A DNA stretch of 38,291 bases from an uncultured Collinsella sp. Lineage in GTDB: Bacteria; Actinomycetota; Coriobacteriia; Coriobacteriales; Coriobacteriaceae. Of the stretch, positions 15,092-23,728 are shown piece by piece; positions within the stretch are counted from its first letter, which is position 1; the number at the start of each line of letters is the position of its first letter. The position numbers and the translations under genes were made by a program. The notes beneath the pieces are model-generated. The model ran no database searches, was not told the DNA's origin, and saw nothing but the letters and a program-made list of their open reading frames with translations. The stretch lies in assembly GCA_900757495.1 (NCBI GenBank), contig CAAENX010000028.1, positions 1-38,291 on the forward strand, given 5' to 3'.

Positions 15092-17749
15092 ATGAGTGCT
15101 GACTACCCGTCAATGACTACGGCCGAGATCCGCTCCAAGTTCCTCAACTTCTTTGAGGAGCGCGGTCTTAAGCTCTATCCTTCTTCGTCCCTCGTCCCCG
15201 ACGATCCTTCGCTGCTGCTTGCCAACGCCGGCATGAACCAGTTTAAGGAGTACTACCAGGGCAAGAAGACCATGAAGGAGATCGGCGCGATCTCCTGCCA
15301 GAAGTGCGTCCGCACCAACGACATCGACTGCATCGGCGAGGACGGCCGTCACCTGTCCTTCTTTGAGATGCTCGGCGACTTTTCCTTTGGCGGCGTCTCC
15401 AAGCAGCAGGCCTGCGCTTGGGCCTTTGAGCTCATCACCAAGGAGTTCAAGCTTCCGCTCGACCGCCTGTACTTTACCGTCTTTACCGAGGACGACGAGA
15501 CCCACGACGTGTGGCGCTCTCTGGGCGTTGCCGAGGATCACATCTCCCGCCTGGGCGAGGACGACAACTTCTGGGCCGCTGGCCCCACCGGCCCCTGCGG
15601 TCCGTGCTCCGAGATCTACTTTGACATGGGCGAGGAGGTCGGTTGCGGCAGCCCCGACTGCAAGCCTGGCTGCGACTGCGACCGCTTCCTTGAGTTCTGG
15701 AACCTCGTGTTTACCCAGTACGACCGCCAGGAGGACGGCTCCATGCCGGAGCTGCCGCACCGCAACCTCGATACGGGCATGGGTCTGGAGCGCATGGCCG
15801 CCATCATGCAGCACAAGACCGCTAACTACGACGGCGATCTGATGCAGCACCTCATCAAACTCGGCGAGGAGATCAGCGGCAAGACCTATGACGCCGACGA
15901 TTACTCCGGCGCCAGCCGCTCCCTGCGCATCATCGCCGACCACTCCCGTGCCGTCGACTTTATGATCTCGGACGGCATCCTGCCCGGTAACGAGGGCCGC
16001 GAGTACGTCCTGCGCCGCCTGCTCCGTCGTGCCGTGTTCCACGGTCGTCTGCTGGGCATCGAGGGCGCCTTCCTGACCAAGTTTATCGACGAGGTCAACG
16101 CTCAGATGGGCGAGGCTTATCCCGAGCTGCTCAAGAACGTCGCGCTCGTTAAGGGCATCGTCGCCTCCGAGGAGGAGCGTTTCTCAACGACGCTCGACAA
16201 CGGCCGCGTTTACCTGGACGAGGCCCTGGCCGCGCTCGCCGACGGCGCTGTCCTTCCGGGCGATGTTGCCTTTAAGCTTCACGACACCTTTGGTTTCCCC
16301 ATTGACCTGACTGTCGAGATCGCCGGCACCGCCGGTCACGACGTCGACATGGATGGCTTTACCGCTTGCATGGAGGACCAGAAGGCCCGCGCCCGCGCCA
16401 ACGCCAAGGGCGATGCCTGGGGTAGCTTTAACGACGTGTGGGTCGAGCTTTCCGACAAGGTTGCCGCGACCGAGTTCGACGGCTATGACAACGACGTCAT
16501 CGATGGCGCCAAGGTTGTCGCCATCGTGAGCAACGGCGAGTCCGTCGAGTCCGTTGCCGCCGGCGAGGACGTCGAGGTCGTGCTCGACCGCACCCCGTTC
16601 TATGCCGAGATGGGTGGCCAGCAGGGCGACGCCGGCGAGCTTTCCGCCGAGGGCGTTGCGCTGACCATTTCCGATACCAAGAACCACAACGGCCTGTATG
16701 CCCACGTCGCCCACGTCGCCGAGGGCACGCTGACCGTCGGTGCTACCGTGACCGCCGCGCTCGACGCCGAGCGCCGTGGCTTCCTGCGTCGCAACCACAC
16801 CGCCACGCACCTGCTCGACGCCGCGCTTAAGCAGGTCCTGGGCGAGCATGTCTCCCAGGCTGGCTCGTTGGTGACGCCCGAGCACCTGCGCTTTGACTTC
16901 ACGCACTTCGAGGCCCTGTCCTCCGAGCAGCTCAAGGCTGTCGAGGACCTGGTCAACCAGCAGATCTTCGCTTCCAAGCCGGTTGTGACCCGCGTCATGG
17001 GCATCGACGAGGCCAAGGCCGCCGGTGCTGTCGCCCTCTTTGGCGAGAAGTACGGCGACGTCGTCCGCGTTGTCTCCGTGGGCGCCGAGGACCAGCCGTT
17101 CTCCCGCGAGCTCTGCGGTGGCACGCATGCCGCCAACACCGCCGAGATCGGTCTGTTCAAGATCATCTCCGAGTCTTCCACGGGCTCCAACGTCCGCCGT
17201 ATCGAGGCCGTGACCTCCAAGGGCGCTCTCGACTACATGGCCGACCGCCTGGCGCTCGTTGACGCCGCTGCCGCTGCGCTCAAGTGCCGCGTTGACGAGG
17301 TTCCCGCCCGCGTGGAGAACCTGCAGGCCGAGCTGCGCGAGACTTCCAACAAGCTCAAGAAGGCACTCACCGGTGGCTCTTCCGACGCCATCTCCGGCGC
17401 CATCGAGGGTGCCGTCGAGGTCAATGGCTACAAGCTCGTCGTCGCTGAGCTCCAGGGCCTTGAAGCTGCCGACCTGCGCAACGTGTGGGATACCGTGCAC
17501 CAGAAGGTCGCCGGCCCCGTCGCCTGTGTCGTCGCTAGCGTGACCGAAAAGGGCACCCCGGCCCTGCTCGCTGCCGGCTCCGATGACGCCGTCAAGGCCG
17601 GTTTCCACGCCGGTAACGTGGTCAAGCAGATCGCGGGCCTGGTCGACGGTCGCGGTGGCGGTCGTCCCAACATGGCCCAGGCTGGCGGCAAGAACGCTGC
17701 CGGTATCGCCGATGCCCTCGCGGCTGCCAAGACCGCGCTCGGCGCTTAA
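15092..17749 (+). CDS. alaS: Alanyl-tRNA synthetase
   Basis: Charges tRNA-Ala; 885 residues, standard length. The class II catalytic domain opens with IRSKFLNFFEERG and contains SCQKCVRTNDID. The editing domain has the zinc/catalytic motif HTATH at 569-573 and the Cys675 and His679 of CGGTH. A C-terminal C-Ala domain with a DxxGGGRPNMAQAGG end is present. The start at 15092 follows GAGGAG; a longer reading frame runs back to 15002 over the promoter and terminator and is not the protein. The next gene starts nine bases after the stop, so alaS heads the ruvX-mltG-yqeG-aroK operon. Confidence 0.97.
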   Translation: MSADYPSMTTAEIRSKFLNFFEERGLKLYPSSSLVPDDPSLLLANAGMNQFKEYYQGKKTMKEIGAISCQKCVRTNDIDCIGEDGRHLSFFEMLGDFSFGGVSKQQACAWAFELITKEFKLPLDRLYFTVFTEDDETHDVWRSLGVAEDHISRLGEDDNFWAAGPTGPCGPCSEIYFDMGEEVGCGSPDCKPGCDCDRFLEFWNLVFTQYDRQEDGSMPELPHRNLDTGMGLERMAAIMQHKTANYDGDLMQHLIKLGEEISGKTYDADDYSGASRSLRIIADHSRAVDFMISDGILPGNEGREYVLRRLLRRAVFHGRLLGIEGAFLTKFIDEVNAQMGEAYPELLKNVALVKGIVASEEERFSTTLDNGRVYLDEALAALADGAVLPGDVAFKLHDTFGFPIDLTVEIAGTAGHDVDMDGFTACMEDQKARARANAKGDAWGSFNDVWVELSDKVAATEFDGYDNDVIDGAKVVAIVSNGESVESVAAGEDVEVVLDRTPFYAEMGGQQGDAGELSAEGVALTISDTKNHNGLYAHVAHVAEGTLTVGATVTAALDAERRGFLRRNHTATHLLDAALKQVLGEHVSQAGSLVTPEHLRFDFTHFEALSSEQLKAVEDLVNQQIFASKPVVTRVMGIDEAKAAGAVALFGEKYGDVVRVVSVGAEDQPFSRELCGGTHAANTAEIGLFKIISESSTGSNVRRIEAVTSKGALDYMADRLALVDAAAAALKCRVDEVPARVENLQAELRETSNKLKKALTGGSSDAISGAIEGAVEVNGYKLVVAELQGLEAADLRNVWDTVHQKVAGPVACVVASVTEKGTPALLAAGSDDAVKAGFHAGNVVKQIAGLVDGRGGGRPNMAQAGGKNAAGIADALAAAKTALGA

Positions 17750-17758
17750 GTAGTCGCT

Positions 17759-18187
17759 GTGGTCGCGCTCGCGCTGGACATAGGGGAGACCCGGATTGGC
17801 ATTGCCGTCTCGAGCCGTGATGGCAAGATGGCAATGCCCGTCAAGGTGCTCCCGGCTGCCGAGGTCACTGGCATAGCCAAGACGTTCCGTTACCTGGTTG
17901 AGGACTATGAGCCCGATATCCTGGTAAGCGGACGTCCCTTGACCATGGCCGGTGAGCCCGGCCCCCAGGCCGAGCGCGTTGCCGCCGTTGCGCAAAAGAT
18001 TGCCCAAGAGCTCGATCTTCCGCTTGAGTTTGAGGATGAGCGCCTGTCCTCGCAAGAGGCAAAGCGTATCCTGCGCGAGCAGGGACTCAACGAAAAGCAG
18101 ATGAGGGGCAAGATTGACATGATTGCCGCCAGCCTGTTCTTGCAGACGTGGCTCGATCGCAAAAACGAGGAGGTTTCGCATGCCTAG
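17759..18187 (+). CDS. ruvX: Putative Holliday junction resolvase / pre-16S rRNA nuclease (RuvX/YqgF)
   Basis: A 142-residue RNase H-fold nuclease, normally needed for 16S rRNA 5'-end maturation and proposed to act on Holliday junctions. The catalytic motifs are visible: Asp7 in ALDIGETRIGIAVS, the Glu of DERLSS, and Asp120 in IDMIAA. It starts with GTG; there is no ATG and no clear ribosome binding site, so it probably depends on translation from alaS, nine bases upstream. Its end overlaps mltG by eight bases. The alaS-ruvX-mltG order is common in Gram-positive bacteria. Confidence 0.92.
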   Translation: MVALALDIGETRIGIAVSSRDGKMAMPVKVLPAAEVTGIAKTFRYLVEDYEPDILVSGRPLTMAGEPGPQAERVAAVAQKIAQELDLPLEFEDERLSSQEAKRILREQGLNEKQMRGKIDMIAASLFLQTWLDRKNEEVSHA

Positions 18188-19571
18188 CGCTTCCGATCCG
18201 CGCCAGCCGAATCGCCAGGGGCAGCCTACGCCGCGCCCTGTATCTTCCGGCCAGCGTCCGATGCAACCGACGCAGCGTGCGGCTCAGCCTGCTGCTCGTC
18301 CCGCACAGCCCTCCTCTCGTGCAGCACAATCTGCTCAGCGTCCTGCCCAACAGCCCGCTGCCCGCGCAGCCCGGCCCGCAAGCGGTACCCGCTTTAAGCA
18401 GCAGGCGCCCACGCAGCGTGCGCAGGCGCCTCAATCGCATACGCGTACACATCATGCTCACGGCTCACATGGCGTAGCTCCGGCTACGCGCTCGAGCTAT
18501 AACACGCATGCTCGTCGCGGTACCCAAAAGAAGAGCTCGCCGGTGCCCATGATTATCGGCGTTGTTGTTGCCGTACTTGCTCTTGCTGCCATTGCCTTCT
18601 TTGTCGTTCCGGCCGTCAAGGGCCTGTTTGGCGGGGAGGAGACAGGCGTCACCGCTGGCCAGCAAGTTACCGTCACGATTCCCGAGGGAGCTTCGGGCGA
18701 TACGATCGCCTCGATTCTCTCCGAGAACCATATTGTCGAGAATCCCAAGGATTACTACGCGGCGGTCAAAAAGCTCAACGCAGATATGTCGCTCAAGCCC
18801 GGCACGTACTCGTTCACGACGCTGATGGATGCGACCAAGGTTGTCCAGCAGCTCATGGAGGGGCCCAATGCCGGCTCCGATGCGCTGACTATCCCTGAGG
18901 GCCTAACGGTCGACCAGGTCGCCGATCGCGTGGCCGCGGCATACGGCAGCATCTCCAAGGAAGACTTCCTTAACCAGGCCAAGGCGAGCAATTATGTGAA
19001 TGATTACGCTTTCCTTAAAGATGCCGCGAACGATTCGCTCGAGGGCTTCCTATTCCCCAAGACCTATTCGTTGGGTAGGGACCCGTCTGCCGATGATGTG
19101 ATTCGCGCCATGCTTGACCAGTTCAACGCCGAGTATAAGTCGCTTGACTTTGCCAGCTGCGAGGCCAAGATCAAGGAGCGCTATGGCGTGGAGATGTCCG
19201 ATTACGACATCGTTAACCTTGCCTCGATCGTCGAGCGCGAGGGCCTCAACGCCGATCAGCGCGCGCATGTGGCTTCGGTTTTCTATAACCGTATGGCGGG
19301 CAAGCTCGATGGCCTGCGTTACCTCAATAGCGATGCGACCATGATGTATGTCACCGGCGGCGAGGTTACCGCCGACGACCTGCAGAGCGATAGTCCGTAT
19401 AACACCTATAAGCATGAAGGCCTGCCGCCCACGCCCATCTGCTCTCCGTCGCTCGAGGCGCTCAAGGCTACCCTTGAGCCGACCGACTCTGATGACCTGT
19501 ATTTCTACATTACACAGGACGAGGAGTATTTCTCGAAGACCTACGAAGAGCACCAACAGTCTTGGAATTGA
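18180..19571 (+). CDS. mltG: Endolytic murein transglycosylase MltG (YceG-like)
   Basis: Cuts nascent peptidoglycan strands at the membrane and is thought to end glycan chains. The 463-residue protein has a long cytoplasmic N-terminus (about 1-122) rich in Pro, Gln, Ala, Arg and Ser, probably disordered. A single membrane segment (about 124-143) and the extracellular YceG domain follow. The catalytic Glu is Glu352 in ASIVEREG, followed by the family block QRAHVASVFYNRM. Start is set by AGGAGG seven bases upstream. Its N-terminus is much longer than in E. coli and may bind division or elongation partners; that is inference. The yqeG gene starts two bases after its stop. Confidence 0.93.
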   Translation: MPSASDPRQPNRQGQPTPRPVSSGQRPMQPTQRAAQPAARPAQPSSRAAQSAQRPAQQPAARAARPASGTRFKQQAPTQRAQAPQSHTRTHHAHGSHGVAPATRSSYNTHARRGTQKKSSPVPMIIGVVVAVLALAAIAFFVVPAVKGLFGGEETGVTAGQQVTVTIPEGASGDTIASILSENHIVENPKDYYAAVKKLNADMSLKPGTYSFTTLMDATKVVQQLMEGPNAGSDALTIPEGLTVDQVADRVAAAYGSISKEDFLNQAKASNYVNDYAFLKDAANDSLEGFLFPKTYSLGRDPSADDVIRAMLDQFNAEYKSLDFASCEAKIKERYGVEMSDYDIVNLASIVEREGLNADQRAHVASVFYNRMAGKLDGLRYLNSDATMMYVTGGEVTADDLQSDSPYNTYKHEGLPPTPICSPSLEALKATLEPTDSDDLYFYITQDEEYFSKTYEEHQQSWN

Positions 19572-19573
19572 TC

Positions 19574-20071
19574 ATGAGGATTTTTAGCCCCAAACGATAT
19601 GTTGTCTCAGTTGACCGCATCGACCTCGATACCCTCTGGGCCGACGGCAAGCGCGCCATTCTACTCGACCGCGATAACACTCTGGTGCCGCGCGATACCG
19701 AGCAGGTTCCCGCTGCGGTTTCAGCTTGGCTCGAAGCCGCCCATGCCAAGGGCTTTAAGCTGTGTATGGTGTCCAATAACTGGCATCGCGACCAGGTCAT
19801 GGCATCGGCGCGCGAGCTGGGGCTCGAGGCTATCAGCCACGCCATGAAGCCCGCCCCGTTTGCCCTGAAGGCGGGTCTTAAGCGTCTGGGCGCCACGGCC
19901 GACGAGGCCGTGCTGATCGGTGACCAGCTTTACACGGACGTGTGGAGCGGTAACTTTGCCGGCGTTGACACTATTCTGGTCAAGCCGCAGGCGACCCAGG
20001 ACCTGTGGTACACGCAGATCTTCCGTATCTTTGAGCGCCGGGCCCTGCGCGACCTTCCCTGCGAGGAATAG
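19574..20071 (+). CDS. YqeG-family HAD phosphatase
   Basis: A 165-residue HAD-superfamily phosphatase of subfamily IIIA. Motif I is DRDNTL with the nucleophile Asp32 and Asp34. The motif II Ser lies in CMVSNN, and motif III/IV is IGDQLYTDVWSGN. In plants and cyanobacteria the relatives dephosphorylate phosphatidylglycerophosphate, and YqeG of Bacillus may do the same; the substrate here is not known. The ATG at 19574 is two bases after the mltG stop; a TTG at 19562 inside mltG is also possible. It precedes aroK by eight bases. Confidence 0.85.
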   Translation: MRIFSPKRYVVSVDRIDLDTLWADGKRAILLDRDNTLVPRDTEQVPAAVSAWLEAAHAKGFKLCMVSNNWHRDQVMASARELGLEAISHAMKPAPFALKAGLKRLGATADEAVLIGDQLYTDVWSGNFAGVDTILVKPQATQDLWYTQIFRIFERRALRDLPCEE

Positions 20072-20079
20072 GTTTCGCC

Positions 20080-20613
20080 ATGTCTCAGCACATCAAACAC
20101 GGCTGCGACCATATCTTCTTTATCGGCTTTTTGGGCGCGGGCAAGTCGACGCTTGCGCGCAACGTGGGCACTATGTTCAAGCGGCGTTTTATCGATACCG
20201 ATCGTTTGGTTGTGCGTCGATGCGGCAAGTCGGTGACCGAGATATTTGAGACCGAGGGCGAGGATCGTTTTCGCGAGCTCGAGACCTCGGCACTCCGTTC
20301 GCTTCAAAGCGAACGCAGCCTGCTGGTATCGTGCGGGGGCGGCATCGTCGAGACGCCGGTGAACATTGAGCTGATGCACGAGATGGGTACCTGTGTGTAC
20401 CTCGAAGGCGACTTTGAGGACTCGTTGCGCCAGATTCGCCGCTCCGATACCCGGCCCGATTTCCGCTCGCCCGAGCACGCTGCGCGCCTGTTTGAGCATC
20501 GCCGTCCGCTGTATCGCCGGGCCGCCGATATTACCCTTGATATTCGCAACAAGTCCTTCGAGGACGTTTCCTACCTTTGTGCCGAGATGCTTTTGGAGCG
20601 TGGACTGCTATGA
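20080..20613 (+). CDS. aroK: Shikimate kinase
   Basis: Phosphorylates shikimate in the pathway to chorismate. The 177-residue protein has Walker A GFLGAGKST (16-24), the substrate Asp in IDTDRL (Asp41), the Arg of DRFRELE near residue 65 and the GGG motif at 86-88 (SCGGGIVE). Late Arg residues (RRPLYRRAAD) fit the lid and adenine region. All the residues I can check are kept, so it should be active. It overlaps the following AroB homologue by four bases (ATGA). That neighbour looks inactive, which makes the retention of an intact AroK notable. Confidence 0.9.
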   Translation: MSQHIKHGCDHIFFIGFLGAGKSTLARNVGTMFKRRFIDTDRLVVRRCGKSVTEIFETEGEDRFRELETSALRSLQSERSLLVSCGGGIVETPVNIELMHEMGTCVYLEGDFEDSLRQIRRSDTRPDFRSPEHAARLFEHRRPLYRRAADITLDIRNKSFEDVSYLCAEMLLERGLL

Positions 20614-21719
20614 TTCGCCGTCAACTTATCATTTTCCAAAACCGCAGCGTCGATGTCCGCGTCGGATTGGGCGCGTTCGAGGAGCTGCCGCGCATGTTTG
20701 CCTCGGCTGTGGGCAAGCCTAAGCGCGCGATGGTGGTTTGGAACGACGCCACATCCGAGCGATTTGGCGAGGTTGTCGAGCATGCACTGGTTGACGCCGG
20801 TTTTGCCGTGTCGCTGCTCGTCCTCGAGGTTTCACCTGCCGGTGCTACGCTTGCCGATGCCGATACCGTCTTTGGCGCCCTGTCGGCTAACGGCATTACC
20901 TGCGACGATCTCGTTGTCGCTGTCGGCGACACGGCGACCTGCTCGGTTGTTTGCTGGTGTGCCAATCAGTGGTGCGGTCGCACCGAGTGTGCCTTGCTGC
21001 CGACGACGTTCGACGCCATGCTCACGGTCGCGACGACCATGAAGTCGCTTGTCGCCTCGTCGGCGAATGCGCTTCCCGCTATCGCGTTCCGTCCCGAGCC
21101 GGGCTTGGTCGTGTGTGACCTCGACCTTGTTCGCGAGGCGGACCCCGAGGATCTCAAGCTCGGCTATGCGGTACTTGTTGGCACCATGCTTTCGAGCAGC
21201 AAGTCCCGCTGGAATCAGTTTACCGAGACCGTCCCCGAGATTCTCGCGGGCGAGGAGGTCGCGCTCGTCAATGCCGTTCAGTGGTCTCAGACCGCCCGCA
21301 AGGACGTACTGATGGCCACGAACCCGAGCGCCCGCCATGCGCTCGATTTTGGCAAGACGGGGGAGCGCACCCTGCGCGCCTGCTTGGGCGATGCCGCTTC
21401 GCAGGTCCCTGCCTACCAGCCGTTGTCCGAGGGTATGCGCTTTGAGGCACGCCTTGCTCATGATGCCTGCGACTTCGATATCGATTACGTCTTTGAGGTC
21501 GATGACTGCCTGGAGGACTTTGGTATCGAGGAGCTTGCCTTCGATCTGGAGCCTGCCGCATATATCGAGGAGTTCCGCAGGCAGCAGTTTGCCCGCTCGA
21601 ACCGTAGTATGTTGCCGCTGCCCGCAGCACTCGGCGCCATTCGTCTGACGAGCGTTGAGGACGAGGTTCTTGAGCGCCATGCTCACGCCTACTTGGCTTC
21701 TCGCAAAGAACTTCTCTAA
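20610..21719 (+). CDS. 3-Dehydroquinate synthase homologue lacking the active-site residues (AroB pseudoenzyme)
   Basis: At 369 residues it has normal AroB length and sits in the aroB position after aroK, and the fold can be followed along its length. The functional motifs are gone, however. The NAD-binding GGGVxGD block reads VAVGDTAT (103-110). The PTT is kept (131-133), but the following D-S-S-V-G-G-K is replaced by DAMLTVATTMKSLV. The metal-binding Glu of GxAEVIK is Val in GYAVLVG (185-191). The two metal His of NFGHTxGHAxE are Lys and Glu in DFGKTGE (246-252). All three zinc ligands therefore appear lost while the reading frame is intact, which points to a retained protein with another role. 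Family placement is from my reading of motifs and order. Confidence 0.7.
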   Translation: MIRRQLIIFQNRSVDVRVGLGAFEELPRMFASAVGKPKRAMVVWNDATSERFGEVVEHALVDAGFAVSLLVLEVSPAGATLADADTVFGALSANGITCDDLVVAVGDTATCSVVCWCANQWCGRTECALLPTTFDAMLTVATTMKSLVASSANALPAIAFRPEPGLVVCDLDLVREADPEDLKLGYAVLVGTMLSSSKSRWNQFTETVPEILAGEEVALVNAVQWSQTARKDVLMATNPSARHALDFGKTGERTLRACLGDAASQVPAYQPLSEGMRFEARLAHDACDFDIDYVFEVDDCLEDFGIEELAFDLEPAAYIEEFRRQQFARSNRSMLPLPAALGAIRLTSVEDEVLERHAHAYLASRKELL

Positions 21720-21725
21720 GTTTTA

Positions 21726-21751
21726 TTGACATCCATTGTCTTTCGTATCAT
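21726..21751 (+). promoter_or_regulatory. Candidate pepP promoter
   Basis: TTGACA at 21726-21731 and TATCAT at 21746-21751. The 14-base spacer is short; CATGTT at 21749 with 17 bases is the alternative. It lies before the structured leader of pepP. Confidence 0.35.
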
Positions 21752-21756
21752 GTTGA

Positions 21757-21819
21757 GGGACGGGTTTTCAATCGGTCGCGGATCGCAAGCGATTCCGTCG
21801 TTCGGTTGAGACCCGTCCC
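21757..21819 (+). promoter_or_regulatory. Long stem-loop in the pepP leader
   Basis: A 63-base structure. GGGACGGGT (21757-21765) pairs perfectly with ACCCGTCCC (21811-21819). Inside, TCAATCG pairs with CGGTTGA, and CGGATCG pairs with CGATTCCG around a CAAG loop. There is no T-run after it, so it is not a plain terminator. It ends about 32 bases before the pepP start and could be a leader RNA element or a processing site. Confidence 0.5.
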
Positions 21820-21851
21820 GCACTTATAGAGACAACAAGAAAGGAATCTGC

Positions 21852-22982
21852 ATGTCAGAGTTTGCTGCCGGCCCTGCCGGTCGTATCGAGCGTGTCCGTA
21901 CCCTGATGGCTGAGCGCGGCTACGACGCTATCGTGGTTCGTGACGAGGCCAATCTTCGTTGGCTTACGGGCGTGAAGGGCGTCTTTGATTACACCTTCGA
22001 GTTCCCGCACGCGGCGTTTATTACGGCTGACCAGTGCCTGTTCCATACTGACTCGCGCTACCTCAACAGCTTTGAGGAGAACACGCCCGCCGGCAGCCCC
22101 TGGGTCTACGACATGGACGAGGGCATCATCCCCGGTTGGGTCGCCGGCAAGATCGCGGCCAACAAGTGCCGCGTCTGCGCTGTCGAGGACGACATGCAGA
22201 TCAACTTCTACCAGGGTATTCAGCGTGGCCTGGAGGATCGTTCCGTCGCCTGCATGCTGCCGCTGATGCATGACGACATTCGCAAGATGCGCGCCATCAA
22301 GGATGCCGAGGAGATCGAGCTCATGCGCCATGCGCAGTCGATCACCGACGCCGCCTTCCAGCATATGCTCGGCTTTATTAAGCCCGGTATGACCGAGAAG
22401 CAGGTTCGCAACGAGCTCGAGAACTTTATGTTCGCCAACGGCGCCGACAGGTTGGCCTTCGGCTCTATCGTGGCGAGCGGCCCCAATACCGCCAACCCGC
22501 ATGCCGTCCCCAGTGATCGCGTGATCGAGAAGGGCGACTTCGTCCTCATGGATTACGGCGCGGGCTACTGCGATTATCGTTCCGACATGACGCGCACCGT
22601 CGTGATGGGCGAGCCCACCCAGGAGCAGCTCGACTTGTACGCGCTCGTACGCCGCACCCACGAGGAGTGCGTCGCCGCTATCCATCCGGGCGTCGAGGGC
22701 AACGACATTTTCAAGCTTTCCAAGAAGATCATTGGCGATGCCGGCTATGGCGATTACTACAACCATGGTCTGGGCCACGGCGTCGGTATCGACATCCACG
22801 AGCTGCCCAACTTCAACCGCAGCAAGAATCTCATCGAGGTTGGCTCGGTTATCACCATGGAGCCCGGCGTCTACCTGCCCGGCGTGGGCGGCGTGCGCCT
22901 GGAGGACTACGGCGTGGTCACCGAGAACGGCTACGAGCCCTTCACCAAGACGCCGCATGACCTCCACGTCATCGATTGCTAG
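21852..22982 (+). CDS. Xaa-Pro aminopeptidase/dipeptidase, M24B family (PepP/PepQ-like)
   Basis: A 376-residue metallopeptidase that removes residues next to proline. The N-terminal creatinase-like domain covers about 10-145. The C-terminal pita-bread domain has all five metal ligands: Asp234 (MDYGAGY), Asp245 (SDMTRT), His309 (GLGHGVG), Glu337 (MEPGV) and Glu351 (RLEDY). It should be active. Start ATG follows AAAGGAAT. It lies just before efp, as in many Gram-positive bacteria, but has its own terminator. Whether it acts as aminopeptidase or dipeptidase cannot be decided. Confidence 0.9.
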   Translation: MSEFAAGPAGRIERVRTLMAERGYDAIVVRDEANLRWLTGVKGVFDYTFEFPHAAFITADQCLFHTDSRYLNSFEENTPAGSPWVYDMDEGIIPGWVAGKIAANKCRVCAVEDDMQINFYQGIQRGLEDRSVACMLPLMHDDIRKMRAIKDAEEIELMRHAQSITDAAFQHMLGFIKPGMTEKQVRNELENFMFANGADRLAFGSIVASGPNTANPHAVPSDRVIEKGDFVLMDYGAGYCDYRSDMTRTVVMGEPTQEQLDLYALVRRTHEECVAAIHPGVEGNDIFKLSKKIIGDAGYGDYYNHGLGHGVGIDIHELPNFNRSKNLIEVGSVITMEPGVYLPGVGGVRLEDYGVVTENGYEPFTKTPHDLHVIDC

Positions 22983-23006
22983 CTCATTTCGATAGATTTT
23001 GGGGCG

Positions 23007-23046
23007 GGGCGTCCGGATCGATTCGGACGCCCTGCGTTCTCTTTTT
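23007..23046 (+). terminator. Rho-independent terminator after pepP
   Basis: GGGCGTCCG (23007-23015) pairs with CGGACGCCC (23024-23032), followed by TGCGTTCTCTTTTT. Confidence 0.7.
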
Positions 23047-23077
23047 ATGCGCTCGCTGCAGGCGCTGTCTGCAAGTG

Positions 23078-23083
23078 TATAAT
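23078..23083 (+). promoter_or_regulatory. efp -10 box
   Basis: A perfect TATAAT lies 58 bases before the efp start. I see no clear -35 at 17 bases, so recognition may rely on the -10. Confidence 0.45.
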
Positions 23084-23140
23084 TTTGGTCGTATGTAATT
23101 TGGACGCTTGTGCGTTCTGCCCATAACAAGAAAGGTCGAT

Positions 23141-23704
23141 ATGCCTACCATTTCTACCGCCGACTTCAAGAACGGCCTCGGTCTCCGCATTAAGGACAAG
23201 GTCTACACCATCGTCGAGTTCCAGCATGTCAAGCCGGGCAAGGGCGGCGCATTTGTGCGCTACAAGACCCGCGACATCAAGAGCGGCCGCGTTGTCGAGA
23301 ACACCTGCAACGCCGGCACCAAGTTCGAGAGCGTCATGCTCACCACCCGTGAGTTCCAGTACCTCTACAACGATGGCACCGACTACATCTTCATGGACAA
23401 CGAGTCCTATGAGCAGGTTCCCGTTCCCGAGGACATGGTGGGCGAGAACTCCAAGTGGCTGCGCGAGAACGACATCTGCCAGCTGCTCTTCGCCGACGAT
23501 GAGCTCATGGGCGTGACCCCGCCGATGTTCATCGAGACCACCATCGTCCAGACCGACCCGGGCTTTAAGGGCGACACCGTTCAGGGTTCCACCAAGCCGG
23601 CCACGATCGACACCGGCGCTGTCATCCAGGTCCCCATGTACCTCAACGAGGGCGAGGTCATCAAGGTTGACACCCGCGACGGCAAGTTCGTCTCCCGCGT
23701 CTAG
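23141..23704 (+). CDS. efp: Translation elongation factor P
   Basis: Relieves ribosome stalling at polyproline. The 187-residue protein has the normal three KOW/OB domains. The tip loop of domain I reads KPGKGGAFVR with Lys34 as the residue that would be modified; its sequence is of the lysine type, but the modification enzyme cannot be told from this window. The start at 23141 follows AGAAAGG; an upstream in-frame GTG is not needed. It begins a run with the Asp23, nusB and xseB genes. Confidence 0.97.
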   Translation: MPTISTADFKNGLGLRIKDKVYTIVEFQHVKPGKGGAFVRYKTRDIKSGRVVENTCNAGTKFESVMLTTREFQYLYNDGTDYIFMDNESYEQVPVPEDMVGENSKWLRENDICQLLFADDELMGVTPPMFIETTIVQTDPGFKGDTVQGSTKPATIDTGAVIQVPMYLNEGEVIKVDTRDGKFVSRV

Positions 23705-23728
23705 CAAGCAACTCTTCTAGGAGGACTC

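Noticed and set aside
16184..18181. 665-codon open frame on the minus strand
   Set aside because: It covers alaS and ruvX in antisense and arises from GC-rich codon bias; no start site or family similarity.
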